Shown here: piece after piece, positions 1 through 11,014 of the stretch
Numbering within the stretch: the first letter of the stretch is position 1
How the letters are laid out: each line of letters begins with the position of its first letter
Assembly (NCBI RefSeq): GCF_008831285.2
Contig: NC_045144.1
Span: forward strand, 496,001 to 560,000
DNA from: Nymphaea colorata
Lineage: Eukaryota; Streptophyta; Magnoliopsida; Nymphaeales; Nymphaeaceae
Length of the DNA stretch: 64,000 nucleotides
Reading direction: 5' to 3'
Made by a program: the position numbers and the translations under genes
Notes under the pieces: model-generated
What the model was told of the DNA's origin: nothing
What the model saw: the letters and a program-made list of their open reading frames with translations, nothing else
The model's database searches: none

Positions 1-682
1 ACGGGGCAACAACAGGTTTGCCAAACAATTCAAATTGACTTAAATTAATTCAGGCCAACTTTTATAGACACTGTTCTCAAATGCATGACATTTTAGTGGA
101 CCTTTTGCTTGTGGAGAAAACTCTTCTTTGTTATGGGTGAGCGGGAGTGAACCTGCCACCTGCATGCATGAGGGGCAGAAGCTCTACTCGTCCCCTTTAC
201 CCCAGGGTCTAGAGAAACATCAAAACCAGGTGAATTTACTGTCACTCCCTTCAGTTTGGAGTAGCTCCTGCCAACCTTTATGGTTCATGAGAATAATGCC
301 ATGGTATTGGAACTGACTACCTGGCTCTCACCAAACTCTTAACTCGACCAGCTATGCTACTCTTCTCGGAGTACAATGATCTCTTTGTTTGACCTTATGA
401 AAAAGAGTACATATAAGACTATTGAAGCTTACAACTTTCTGGAGGTAAAGTCTTTTGTGTAACCTGCGCTGAGACTTTTCAATTCTCTTAGATGGAACTT
501 GTTAAGTATAATATTCTGCTTTTTAAAAAAAAATACATAAAAGCACCATATTCTTATTTCAAGAAACGTAACTGCATTTCAATTAACAAAAAATTAATGT
601 TCTAACGAATTAAACGCTGAGCTGGTACTATATGTTCCGAATTTTAGCTACACATGCACTCGTTTAATATTCTTCAGTGATC
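1..682. other. 5' part of duplicon copy A, no gene seen
   Basis: The stretch is nearly identical by eye to 45264-45940 and, from about 205 onward, to 30785-31280. No open frame with recognisable coding character is present. The window begins inside this block, so its true left edge lies outside. Confidence 0.6.
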
Positions 683-854
683 CCAAATTCTGTTTGAAAC
701 ATGTGTCAGCAACTTGAAAATATGTCGCTGTGTACTAAATCCGTCCCATACATTTGTCAGCGACTCAAGAATATGTCGCTGTGTACTAAATCCATTCCAA
801 ACATGTGTAAGGGACTCGAAAATATGTCGCTAGCCAGTACACTGTGCAAGCTAC
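683..854 (+). repeat. 51-bp tandem repeat, about 3.3 units (copy A)
   Basis: Units start at 701, 752 and 803, exactly 51 bp apart, with a partial unit before the first. Each contains a GTCGCTG-type motif. Because 51 is divisible by three, one frame stays open and reads a 17-residue repeat with the core NMSLCTKS. The same array is found at 31281-31452 and 45941-46112. It sits just inside a CACTA-like terminus, where such elements usually carry subterminal repeats, so it is more likely a cis-acting transposon repeat than a protein gene. Confidence 0.8.
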
Positions 855-1194
855 AATATCCATCATTGTTGATGGAGGGTTAGCATTGTTAGTTGCAAAG
901 TTAAAAAACATTGTGAAGTTAAGCGACTTATATATCCGTCACAGAACACATTGTGTTATGGGACCGAAAATTCCATCGTCAAAGTTACAATAAGGTGTAG
1001 GCACATTCCATGGCCATTATGCTAACTTAAAGCAACTAATGTCGCAACAAACCCAACTTAGACATGATGGCCATTTTCATCGGTAATCGTTTGGGCAATG
1101 GGACTTGTGTTGGTGGAGTTTTGACCGTCACGATTACTTATTAGCAACAGAATTGCCAGTATTAGCGACTGTCGAGTTAAAGCCATAGTTAGTG
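700..1194 (-). mobile_element. CACTA-like terminal region (copy A)
   Basis: On the minus strand the end at 1194 reads CACTAACTATGGC, the usual start of an En/Spm-type terminal repeat. Inward from it the motif GTCGC/GCGAC recurs about eight times across some 490 bp, as in CACTA subterminal regions. The matching opposite terminus and a 3-bp target duplication were not found, so the element is truncated or the assignment is wrong. Confidence 0.4.
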
Positions 1195-1396
1195 TTCATA
1201 CTCACTCAGACATATCTAAGTTAAGCTTTAAACTTAAACGGAGGGGAAAACATCTTTAAAACAAGATACATATATTTATTCAACATGAAAAAATAACACC
1301 ATCAACCACATGACAATCAGGACATAAAACATAAGCAGCGTCCAATGCTGCCAATTGTAGGCTAGTACAGAGAACCACATAGGTCATCACAAAAGA

Positions 1397-1397
1397 C

Positions 1398-1445
<48 letters not shown>

Positions 1446-1455
1446 ATGTATATAC
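1397..1455. repeat. (TA)n(TG)n microsatellite
   Basis: A compound dinucleotide run lies immediately 3' of the protease remnant. Copy C has a similar run at 46656-46732, and copy B has poly-A/(AT)n at the same place. Confidence 0.95.
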
Positions 1456-1458
1456 CTT

Positions 1459-1861
1459 TAGCCCTGAGTACATTCAATTGGTGCAAAAGAAAGCGGCCCC
1501 TTCCCCAGATCATATTTCACACGCATGTTCTGCTGGAAAACATTCTCGAAAATGGCTAAGCTAGCTGTCATACTTCTATACATCCAAAGATATTTGAAGG
1601 TGGCAGCTTCAAGTCTGTGTTGGTGGATTGAATGGACATTTCCGGCAATCCTTAATATGGTTCACATTTATTCTCTACATTATAACACAAATAATCTTGG
1701 TTAGGATGACAGAAGCGTTTATGGTTTGTGACAGTAGCCACCGTGTTTGCCACTTGATCATACACATCTTTGGCAAGATAGTCAGCGTGGTACCCGAGTC
1801 TATCATGATTGATCCACCATATCCAACCATGTTGCCGCTTGTGCACCTTCAAACTATATGT
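1459..1861 (-). pseudogene. Aspartic protease C-terminal fragment (copy A)
   Basis: This is the 3' part of a CDR1/nepenthesin-type (A1B) aspartic protease gene, a family of secreted plant proteases. The minus strand ends in FAPIECTQG and a stop at 1459, matching the C-terminus of the fuller gene at 22022-23364. Upstream lies the second catalytic motif region, IMIDSG, near 1800, then the segment KDVYDQVANTV. Frames are broken between these pieces. The N-terminal half and first catalytic Asp are absent: at 1858-1861 the coding sequence is cut and joined to spacer through the 4-bp sequence ATGT. It is non-functional. Confidence 0.85.
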
Positions 1862-2305
1862 AAAGCTGCATGAGAAACTCTCTATATATGGATGTATCGA
1901 TGTCTTCTTTTTATAGCACATGAAGTTGCTGCTTCGATAACACGAAACAACTGCCTGCCAGCCTATTCTCTCATAGATTTAAGTATATAGGTTGTATGGT
2001 GGGATTTGAGAAGAAATAGTTGGACATACGGCCAACTTTCTTTTCTAAAATTTTTGTCTTGTTATACAGGCGGAAGTTTTCCAAAACATTTCAACCAGGT
2101 TTGATTGCAGGATGTGAACGCTTGTCGGCAGTTTCACCTGTTTAGCAGACCCCAACACATTTCACAAGTTAACCAGATAGTCATCCTCAACTCAATTAAA
2201 CATGAAAACAAAGAGATAATCGTAGGAATTGAATCTTGAAAGGACCCTTAGATAGCTGGACACAAGTTTCAATCAATTTTTGTTACTTTTCACAAGATAG
2301 AGTTG
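1862..2305. other. Inserted spacer between protease and LINE remnants (copy A)
   Basis: This sequence equals 47129-47572 in copy C and 33109-33519 in copy B. In B it lies inside the protease gene, so it is an old insertion into that gene. No terminal repeats or coding potential were recognised. Confidence 0.5.
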
Positions 2306-5300
2306 TGGGACAACATTTTTTAAGGCTATATAAATTTCTGGCCTGAATGAAAGGAAGTTGGCGCAACATGATCCTGACATGGATATCCAAGGAGCAGAGG
2401 ATTTCCATAACAAAGAGAATGTTCTCCTGTAGGAAAAGGAGCCTAAAATGAGTTTCCAATTGCCATCAAATGAAGTTTATAGTTGGAATGTTACAGGCCT
2501 TGCTACTCTAACAACCTAGAAAGATTTTGGCAATTAGGTGATATCTCATCAACTTGGGATCATTTTCATGTTTCGATATCATGTTGAATGCGGACAACTT
2601 CAAATCCTTTTGCAATCACTACGAGGAGATTTTTTTTTAATCTAATATTGATGTGAATCTTAATGGGGCCATAATTGTGTGTAGTTAGAGACATGCTGAT
2701 TTTAGATTGACTAGTTGCAAATTTAATAAATTTTGGATGGATTGTTTGTTTATTCATAAAGCTTTCAATCTCAACTTTGATACAATAGGGGTGTATCTTC
2801 ACCCTCACTTTAGAATTCACAAAGACCAATTGGTTATGTTAAATATTATTATTGCCAATAAACAAATGTTAGTATTATAATGAAAGATTTTAATTTAACT
2901 TATAAGGAGTCTGAAAAATGGGCCTGCCCCTGCTAGACAAGCTTGTTTAGCATTCAATGGATTCATTCAAGATGTTTGACTAAGAGAGATTGTGGGCAGA
3001 AACAGAGCATTCACTTGAACCAATCTCTAACATAGACCAAGAAGTTCTTTAGACCACACTGCACTGGTTCAAAGCAAATTAGATAGATTTTTAAGCAAGT
3101 TGAAAATTGTGGGCAGCTTTTGGTAGAACCAAGAAGTTCTTTAGACCACTCAGCACTTCTCTTTTACATGTAAATTAAATATCTTTAAAACCGCATGCTA
3201 GAGAAGACAAAGATTTAAATAGTTCCTTTGTTGAGAGTGTCAACCCAGTTGTAAGGTCATTATTACAAGAGCATGGAGGGTGGAGTGTAGAGGATGCGCA
3301 GTGCTTAAACTTCTCGCAAAACAGAATAGAGTACGACCATGCCTAAGTAATTGGAGTAAGTATAGAACCAAGAAAGTTGATACCAGAATTAACGTACTTC
3401 AAATGGATCTCATTGAAATTTATAAGAGGCAAGATATTGAATCTCATAATTGGTCCAGTTCTGAAAATCATATTAGATGTTTTCTTGCGGATGCTCTTTG
3501 AGATGAAGAAATGTACTAGAAAAAGAAAGTAAGGGTATCATGTCTAAAAAAAGGGGATAATAACAGCAAATGTTTTCATGCTATGTTCAAGAAAGGTAAA
3601 AAAAAAAAGACTCTTGCACATGAAGACAGATGATGGGGAGTTTTATGAGGAGGATCCAATTCTTTCAGCATGTACTTCTCATTTTTAAAGATTTTCTACC
3701 CGTGACAACTCAACAAGAATGATTATGGATCAGCTTGCTGTTGGTCACTGCGTGTTTATAAAAGAAAACTTACCGTTGTTAAGTCCCATTTCAGATGAGG
3801 AAGTGCAATAGCTGTTACGGGTGCCAACTCCAATAGTGCACCAGGTCTGAATGGGTTTCTGAAATCGTTCCTTCAAAAAAGTCAGGGCACGTTAAGGACT
3901 AATATCACAGTTGCCACTAGAGAGTTTTTTTTTTAGAAAGGAAAGCTTGTTAAGAAACTAGGGAGAAGTCATATAATCATAATTCTTAATTTTGATTCAG
4001 CTGTGCACATTTCCAATTTCAGATATATTGTTCTTGAGAATAGTGTACTGACATTTATTTTCGGAATCATGGTTTCAAGAATGAAGAAGGCACTAAAGTG
4101 GGTCATTTCCAACATGCATGGTGGTTTTTTGAAAGATAGAAACGTCCATCAATGTCTTCTTCTTGTGCTTGAGATGGTATACACAATGTCTAAAGCTAGA
4201 TCAACTAGCTTATGTTGAAGATAGACCTATCAAAAGCATATGACTGGGTCAATTGGACTTTCTTACAAGCTGCCATCTTGCATTTAGGACTTCATCCTAT
4301 TTGGACTTAAAAAGTAATGACAGTAGTGACAAATGATTTTTGTGCTCTTGTGATTAATGACCATCAAGGTGAATACTTTGGATCTTCTCATGGTCTGCAA
4401 TAAGGATACCTTTATCTTCATTTTTATTCCTCATTGTCATGAAAATCTTTTCACATAGATTGCAAGCTACAATTCAAAGAAGCATGATTGAAGTACTGCA
4501 TATTGGAAGAGGCATAGAAGGAGTTTTTTCTACAATGTATGCTGATGACATCTTGATTTTCTTAAAAGCCTTCAAAAATGGCTTTCTTTATCTACAATTT
4601 TTTTTTTCTGTTTGAACTCTATGCTGGAATGATGATTAACCTTGAAAAATCAGCATTCTACTTTTTCAATATGGGCCAAAGCAAGATTGAAAGTATTTGT
4701 AAACAGTTCGGCGAGAGCCTAGGACAGTTTCCTAATCGATATTTGGGTCTCCCATCCAAGCCAACAAATTTGAGAATGTTGGTATGGTTCTTATTCTTTT
4801 AAAAATACAGAGTAAACTTAGTTTATGAATAAGCATGCTACTTTCCTATGCAGTAGGATCTACTTGATCAAATCAGTATTAGAAGCACTTCGTATTTACT
4901 GGATGTTGGTGTTCAAGTGCCCTCTTGGTGTCATTAAGAAAATGGAACAGTTTATGTGCAGTTTTTTATAGGAAGAGTCGGATGCAGGGGGTAAGCCTCA
5001 TTTAATTGCCTGGAATGTCTTCGCTTTTCGTAAATAGGAAGGTGAGCTCGGCATTAGAAAACTTAAAGAGGTCAATGAAGCTAATCGGTTGTTTCTAGGA
5101 TGTACAATAGTTTTTCACCAGGGCATATGGGACTCATTATGCATGAAAAAATATTTGAGTAGGAAAAGTACTTGATATGTGGAAATGGTTCCCAATATTT
5201 CTTCTCTTGGGCGGGATCTAAATCTGTTACTTAAAATTTAATGAATGGAGAGCTTGCTAAGTTCTACGGAGGATGTTTTACTGAAGCAGATTCCATTGGA

Positions 5301-5647
5301 TCTGCTTGGGAAGTAGAACCTTTCCTTCAAAATTCGGTTAAGTAAATGCAAATACATCAACACATTGAGCTAAATCTATGGTGACATGTGCAATGCATTG
5401 GAGATTGCCTTCAACTTAGGCTTATGCAAAGTGCAGATTTTCTTTGTTCTAAAGAAAATCGTAAACCTGCAAAGCTCAGGAACCAAGTTTGGAACCACGT
5501 AAAATTAAAGGAATGTTAGTTACATGGCACAGTAGATTGTAGAATGCAAAAGCGTTACCTAGAGCTAACTGGTTTGTGTTTGTTTGTAGTCATTAACGTC
5601 TACCTGCTGATGCCAAACTTCAACATGTAGGGTCTTCCATTGTTTCT
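2306..5647 (+). mobile_element. LINE (L1-type) relic, endonuclease to reverse transcriptase (copy A)
   Basis: This is the remnant of a plant non-LTR retrotransposon ORF2, which encodes an endonuclease and reverse transcriptase. In order, fragments match the endonuclease end (a degenerate GDFN box reading KDFN near 2887), the RT block containing GGFLKDRNVHQ (about 4120), LSKAYDWVNW (about 4225), and the catalytic box YADD (4539-4550) within GVFSTMYADDILIF. Many stops and frameshifts separate them. ORF1 is missing because a deletion joins the upstream spacer at 2302-2305. The 3' zinc-finger part is also missing, because the copy stops at about 5647. Confidence 0.9.
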
Positions 5648-5654
5648 GTCTTTG

Positions 5655-6065
5655 ATGGGATATTCATATGATCCATCTATTGTACAAGGTTGACTGGAAA
5701 ATAAACGAATGTCACCATACTTTAAACATGTTTAAGGGTAATTAAAATGGGCGATTAACAATGGATTGGCACGATCATTTCTAAATATTCAAGTGATTCA
5801 AAGATGAACCTCCACGGCTGGATGGTTATTTGTTTGTTTGGTGTCAATAAAAAACATCCCAAAATATGCATTTGCAACGATCAATTGCTTGACCATGGTT
5901 TTCAATTAAGGAATCCAACTTTTATGACAGTTTTTAACAATACAAAATAACCATCCGAGCACAGAAATAGCTGCCTAATTTCAGCACACAGACACACACA
6001 CTCATATATATGTATATATATTCCCATTAACAACTCCCTAGACAACTGCACTTGAGGGTCTTAAT
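5655..6065 (+). repeat. Gamma interspersed repeat, copy 1
   Basis: Closely repeated at 57215-57600 and more divergently at 26205-26640. Weaker relatives occur at 18246-18860 and 10860-10930. It ends in an AC/AT microsatellite. No coding capacity was recognised. Confidence 0.75.
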
Positions 6066-6483
6066 TCTGTTGAACAAATTTGGCCACCTGGTCATTGTTC
6101 AATCTCATAAGACAATACTTGAAACTGTAGGAAACTTAATTTGAAGAAAGAAACAATATTCTAAAAGCGGTATCGTATCACTTATCGATCAGGCTAACCT
6201 ATATATGTACGGTAACATATTGTAAATTGATTTTTGTAATGCATTCACAATTAAAAAAGAAAAAATAGCAATAAATTCTGATAAAACCAAGAAAAATGTT
6301 TCCTATATAAAACAACTCATCACAATGTTACACACATAATAAAAATTCACAAATCTTCATCTACAGACATAATAATGGTAAGACATGATAACCATGATAA
6401 AATTTGAGGTCTTAAAGACTTTTACAATAAACTTTTTACTGCTTTTACATCATATTATCAAACATTTATAATATGCAACCTAT
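6066..6483. other. AT-rich non-coding stretch
   Basis: No gene seen. The stretch is duplicated at about 57600-58014. Confidence 0.5.
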
Positions 6484-6649
6484 CTATTCATCTTCTTCAT
6501 CTTCATTATAATATTCAAACTCATTTTGCTTATTGATTTCATCCCCTTCAAGTGGAATGTCCTCACCAGCATATGCAGGCTCACCTTCTTCAATGTTCAA
6601 AAAGATTAGGCCACAATGAGGCCTCCATCCTTTCACATCAAATTCCTCA
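6484..6649 (-). pseudogene. C-terminal exon remnant of an unknown acidic-tailed protein, copy 1
   Basis: The minus strand has a clean reading of about 54 codons ending at a TAG at 6484-6486. It contains GWRPHCGLIFL followed by a strongly acidic tail (EFEYYNEDEEDE). Amino-acid composition and a possible splice acceptor (CTGAG) just before it suggest a last exon, but an in-frame TGA lies a few codons upstream and no further exon is convincing. The second copy at 58015-58181 has acquired an internal stop and a frameshift. I do not recognise the protein; a transposase tail is possible. Confidence 0.35.
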
Positions 6650-6892
6650 GATGATCACTGCTGCTCAGAGCATCATTGTCAAAATTCAAAAGAAATTGCA
6701 AATTCCAAAGAATGGCTACTAATGGTGCTAGAGTCACTCTCAAAAGCATGTTCCTTTCTTCCAGCAGCCACAATTCACTTCAAGCCTTCCAAGATAGTCA
6801 AACTAATTGAAATATTCATCTCCAAAATATTTTTATTGCATGACAAATACAAGTGCCATGTGGTGAAACATGAAGAGGTAATCTGATGGTCT

Positions 6893-7085
6893 CCAGTGGC
6901 AGAGTTACATTGTAGCTGGTGTGGGCAATTACCCACACCAGCCTACAAATTTTGCCTTATTTACATATGTAAACATAATTGACTTTTATTGTTTCTTTTT
7001 TTTTTCTTTTACATATGAGTGACCCTTCAAGTTTAAAACTAAACAGAGTGCCCCTCAATCAGAAATTTCTAGCTCTGTCACTGGT
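6893..7085. mobile_element. Short non-autonomous TIR element, copy 1
   Basis: The ends are inverted: CCAGTGGCAGAGTTA on the left, and on the right the complement of CCAGTGACAGAGCTA. The element is about 190 bp and has no coding capacity. A clear target-site duplication was not seen. A near-identical copy lies at 58432-58623, so both were carried by the larger duplication and did not insert independently. Confidence 0.55.
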
Positions 7086-7324
7086 GGTGCAATCAAAATT
7101 GGAAATGATTGATGAGATGCAAGTATGAATGGCAAGAAATAATTTATGGAAAGCATTATTATATCTTATCAAGTTATCAAGGATTGCTATTAATATGAAG
7201 CAAGAAATAAATGGATTACTTGGATGAAGGCCTTCACACATGCTAATGGTTGCTTAGATAAACCCTGAGGTCATAGACATTTTTGATTTGCTTGGCCTTT
7301 TACATAAGTCCTCTATTGCTAAAG

Positions 7325-7328
<4 letters not shown>

Positions 7329-7371
<43 letters not shown>
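7329..7371. repeat. (AT)n microsatellite at alpha-unit boundary
   Basis: This pure AT run immediately precedes alpha unit 0. Each tandem alpha unit further right is preceded by the same kind of run. Confidence 0.95.
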
Positions 7372-7374
<3 letters not shown>

Positions 7375-8102
7375 ATTATGCTACATATAAAATAGGTTTT
7401 TAAAGATTGACATGCGACCCTTGGAATCCAGCCGTATAACTAAATCAAAAATATTTTACTTGCATAATAAGTTCTAGAGTCTTTGGGGTATTATTGTAAA
7501 CCAACTTAAATTATTTCTTTCTTTTCCTTTGTGTAGTCTAAACAAACATAGTTTGAACAATTCTTTTTCTTTCTATTCAAACAAGCTTTTATAACAATTT
7601 GTTTCATTCTATTTTCTTTCCTCTCCTTTTCTTCCAAAATCCTTTCTTTCCCTTTCCATTCTTTTCCTTTTATCCTACTTTCTCTCCATCCAAACAGGTG
7701 CTATAATAGGTCAACGAAAAAATTATTTAACAATTGGGATTGTGTTGCCTAAAGCCTCTCTAAGAGCCAACACGTTTGAAATGACCTTATACAAGAAGTT
7801 ACATGGGCAAATAGGTTGCTACTGGTGTACACTTGTAGCTCCTTCTATCTTGAGAATCAGAACAAGCACAGTGTTGTTAAACTTCTTCACCATTCATCTT
7901 ATTCCCAAGAAAACTTCAACCATCTTGATCATGTAATGACTGGTTACTCCTCGGTATTGTTGAAAAAGGGACCTGAAGGATCCATTACGTCCCGAAGCGC
8001 TCTCCGCTTTCAAACTAAAGTTGCATACTTCAGTTCTTTTGTTAAAACTGATCTTAGGATTTGTCGGACTCATCTCTCTTTTCCACTCGCCACCACAGAC
8101 TA

Positions 8103-8161
8103 CTATTTAAAATAAGAACAAAACATGTAATTCCCATCTCTCGCTCTCTCTCTCTCTCTCT
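8103..8161 (+). promoter_or_regulatory. TATA-like box followed by CT-rich tract (promoter-like, unproven)
   Basis: TATTTAAA at 8103-8110 is followed after about 30 bp by a (CT)n tract, the usual order of a plant core promoter and pyrimidine-rich leader. The arrangement recurs near 28328, 41799, 59719, 61533 and 63330. No gene follows in any copy, so this may be a captured promoter or chance. Confidence 0.25.
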
Positions 8162-9027
8162 TGCTCTCTTCATGCAAGAGAAGTCAAAGGGCATGGAGCT
8201 GTTACTCTCTTTCTTTCTTCCACCACACATTCACTTTCAGTGGTAGACAAGTTAAAAAAGATTGGAACGACCCTGTTGAATAGAAACCGTTAATTTACAT
8301 GATATGACATTGTTGATATTAAAGTTTCTGTCTTGGTGGGAAAGACGCAGACTTAGAGGTGGAATAGAAAGGCTCGAATCAAAATACTTATGTGAAGTTG
8401 GTAGATTGTGCTTCCCATGGCAATATGCTGGCTATCGAAGACAGGAATTATGAATACCATGGCAACAAGAAAAATCCAAATCTGTTACATCAGAAGCAAT
8501 TGACAGTCTAATTATATGCTCTTCAAGCAGAAGAACAAGTTTCTGCAACTTTTCGACCTTTTTTATGAAGGAAGTCTCTCATGTATATCACCGACTTCTA
8601 CACAAAGCAGCATCACCACAAAAGCCTATAGAAAGCACATATGCTAATGAAACCACATCTGAAAGACGCCCTGCCATGATCGACCAGCTTCCCTTCCTAT
8701 TTTAAAGCTATTCACAGTACCTACACCACGGTCCTCATGAATCTTCATGGTTGCCGATCGTCACTAGCTGATGCCGGAAGGAATTCCATCTTTCTGTTTG
8801 CTCTCCCTCCCCTCCCCCCTCTCTCTCTCTCCCTCTCTCTAGACGTGCATAAGAACTCCAAACGCGTGGAGCTGTCACTTTATTTCTTTCTTCCACCACA
8901 CTTCACTTTTAGTCATGGAGAATTCAAAAAAGAGGGGAACCACCCTGTTGAATAGAAACAAATGATTTACATTGATAAGACTTTTCTCAATATTTTTTGT
9001 TATAAAAGAGATAGCACTGTCATTGAA

Positions 9028-9032
<5 letters not shown>

Positions 9033-9123
<91 letters not shown>
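9033..9123. repeat. Long (TA)n microsatellite
   Basis: About 45 uninterrupted TA units inside alpha unit 0. The tandem units carry a much shorter run at this position. Confidence 0.97.
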
Positions 9124-9126
<3 letters not shown>

Positions 9127-9232
9127 GTGTGTGTTTGTGTAACTAATAATTTATAATGAAAATACATATCACTTTTTTCTCTTTATTTTTCTCCCAACTA
9201 TCTATCAAGTTAGATCGGACAACCGTGATTAG

Positions 9233-9811
9233 ATGGCTGAATAACTCTAAAAAGTCAGTTCACCATTCAATATATATATATATATATATTTATATATACA
9301 CTCATACACACTACTTCAATCACAAACAAAAACCAACAGACCTCTTACAATATATATATATATACACACACCCTACTTGGATCACAAACAAAATCCAACT
9401 GACCTCTTACATTATATATATACACACACACACACACTACTTTGATCACAAACAAAAACCAACAGACCTCTTATATTTGTGTTAAAAAGTGTTCTGAACA
9501 AAATATGAATCTCCTAATGTCTTCATTATAAACACTAATTTAATCTAAACAATGTTTATGTTCAAATTACTTTTATAAAAAAAGTATTTTTTCTAATATT
9601 AAAATTTTGATGTTATAAGTGCCATTCCTTTTTTAATTATTATGGTATATTAATAAAATAAAAAATAACTAACTTAATGTATGTTTATCCCCAAATATAT
9701 TTTAAGATAGTGCTAAATTATAAAGAAAAGGAATTTTAATACACCCAGCTTCCGTCCCTTATCTAAGTGGTATGTTATTTATATATACATATATATGCAC
9801 ATGCACACACA

Positions 9812-9838
<27 letters not shown>
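9233..9838 (+). repeat. Repeat shared with beta3 (42480-42955), ending in (GA)n
   Basis: The sequence contains three short copies of a phrase ending CCAACAGACCTCTTA (the middle one diverged), separated by TA/CA microsatellites (9270-9480), and a (GA)n run at 9813-9838. The portion from about 9430 matches 42545-42955. No gene seen. Confidence 0.7.
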
Positions 9839-9839
<1 letters not shown>

Positions 9840-9843
<4 letters not shown>

Positions 9844-10047
9844 TTAAATGAAACTAAAAACATCCAAAGAGTAATGGAAGCCACAGTACAACTTAAAAAA
9901 AAAGGACGAACCAAAAGAAAATAGAAGCAGCAGAGAAGAAGAGAGGAACCAATCTGACAGCGAGAAATCCCTCAAGATAGCTAAAAGCTCCATTCTTAGA
10001 GTTTGCAATAAGTGGTGGAAAACGAAACGAGCTTTAGGAAAGAACAC
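9840..10047 (-). mobile_element. Possible LINE 3' end fragment
   Basis: Read on the minus strand, the sequence is T-rich and closes with a phrase typical of plant LINE tails (TTGGATGTTTTTAG, then TTTCATTTAATA). There is no RT domain or poly-A, so the call rests on resemblance only. Confidence 0.25.
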
Positions 10048-10149
10048 TTAATTGGGAATGATCCAAATCTTCCACCAGCAAATACAAAACCATGTATGCC
10101 AACTTCAAATACAGATGGCACATGGATCTACAACTTTAGTTTAAAGGAA

Positions 10150-10560
10150 TTAGACATTTTCCTCTTGTTGACAAATCTAGCACATCTCTATGTTACAGAA
10201 ATTTCCTAATAGCCATCCGTTAGCAAACTAACCAAAATATCTTGATTGCCACGTAATTTTCTCCAGAAACCCCAAAGAAGGATTTGCTGATGGATACGAA
10301 AGAGATACATGGGCTCTACTACATCAACTAAATCGAAGACAAACAAGGCCACCACCAACAACAATCAAATTCTCTCGGGCCAACTAAATTGAAGACAAGG
10401 AAGGCCAGCAGAAAGACAAAGAATGTATCGTTTCTTTGCTGTCCTTAATTTGTACTTTGGTGTTTTCTTGCCATCTATTTTACATTTTTTTTCATTTTAC
10501 ATGCGAAAATTGGTCTGAATCAACCTATTTGAATTGTACCAGTTCTTTCTCGGCCCAATA
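10150..10560 (+). mobile_element. Copia-type relic, copy 1 (short)
   Basis: Decayed sequence collinear with the better copia relic at 16815-17800: a shared phrase CTATGTTACAGAAATTTC, then the degenerate equivalent of its GAG-pre-integrase start, then the shared AT-rich tail ending CCTATTTGAATTGTACCAG. The integrase part is deleted. No usable frame remains. Confidence 0.5.
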
Positions 10561-11014
10561 TTTCATGATTTTATCATCCAGATAGCACTAGCTTTGATAG
10601 TCATACATGAGAAGACATCAATACTTAGTCCGTTTCTTGTGAAGTTACATCATGTTTTGCATGTCTCCATTTATTTTGTAGCTCTAAAACAATTATTGAT
10701 GTCGACTTTTCTCTATATGCCACAGCTTTCTTAAACTCCAAATCTGTCAACCCCAAAAGGTCGCTGCTCTTCCATATCAAGCTGTAGCTGGATGTCCCCG
10801 GCACGGGTTTTCCGTGAGTTCTCAAATGCAACTACCTAGCAGCGTCTTCTAGGTGATTGTCACCTCGAATCCATCAAAAGATGCATTTGCAACGATCAGT
10901 TGCTTGACCCGATTTCGATACACACACACACACACATATATATATTCCGCAACTCTTAATTAGGTCGTCATGCCACACACCTTAATTAGGTCAATGATGC
11001 ATCACTCAGATGCT
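10561..11014. other. Non-coding, weak repeat similarities
   Basis: Part resembles 18973-19040 and part the gamma repeat (about 10860-10930). No gene seen. Confidence 0.4.

Larger units (their letters stand above)
1..5650 (+). repeat. Duplicon copy A (truncated by window start)
   Basis: Three direct copies of one multi-kilobase block occur: A here, B at 30776-38490 and C at 45264-50890. The order of parts is the same in each: spacer, 51-bp tandem repeat, CACTA-like end, minus-strand aspartic-protease remnant, plus-strand LINE relic. Copies A and C share two internal deletions relative to B, so they are closer to each other than to B. The copy ends at about 5650, where the LINE sequence switches abruptly to the gamma repeat, whereas C continues into the LINE 3' part. 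B and C are each preceded by a beta block, so A probably is too, outside the window. Confidence 0.85.
7372..9232 (+). repeat. Alpha unit 0 (single copy at left flank)
   Basis: The unit starts at AAACATTATGCTACAT and runs to the segment GATCGGACAACCGTGATTA. It is the isolated homologue of the tandem units at 58988, 60802 and 62602. It contains a pyrimidine-rich stretch (7500-7700) and a TATA-like box followed by CT repeats. An internal direct repeat is also present (about 8137-8290 against 8820-8975). Reading frames inside it start with GTG or TTG and are not credible plant genes. Confidence 0.85.

Noticed and set aside
701-853. Regularly spaced repeat considered as a CRISPR-like array
   Set aside because: The units are contiguous tandem repeats without unique spacers, in plant DNA.
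1652-1873. Plus-strand frames opposite the protease fragments (also 22214-22519, 32261-32524)
   Set aside because: They are antisense of the aspartic-protease coding sequence, which explains their apparent conservation.
8962-9156. Frames rich in alternating Ile-Tyr (also 9156-9485, 28933-29226, 58815-59012)
   Set aside because: They are translations of TA/TG microsatellites.
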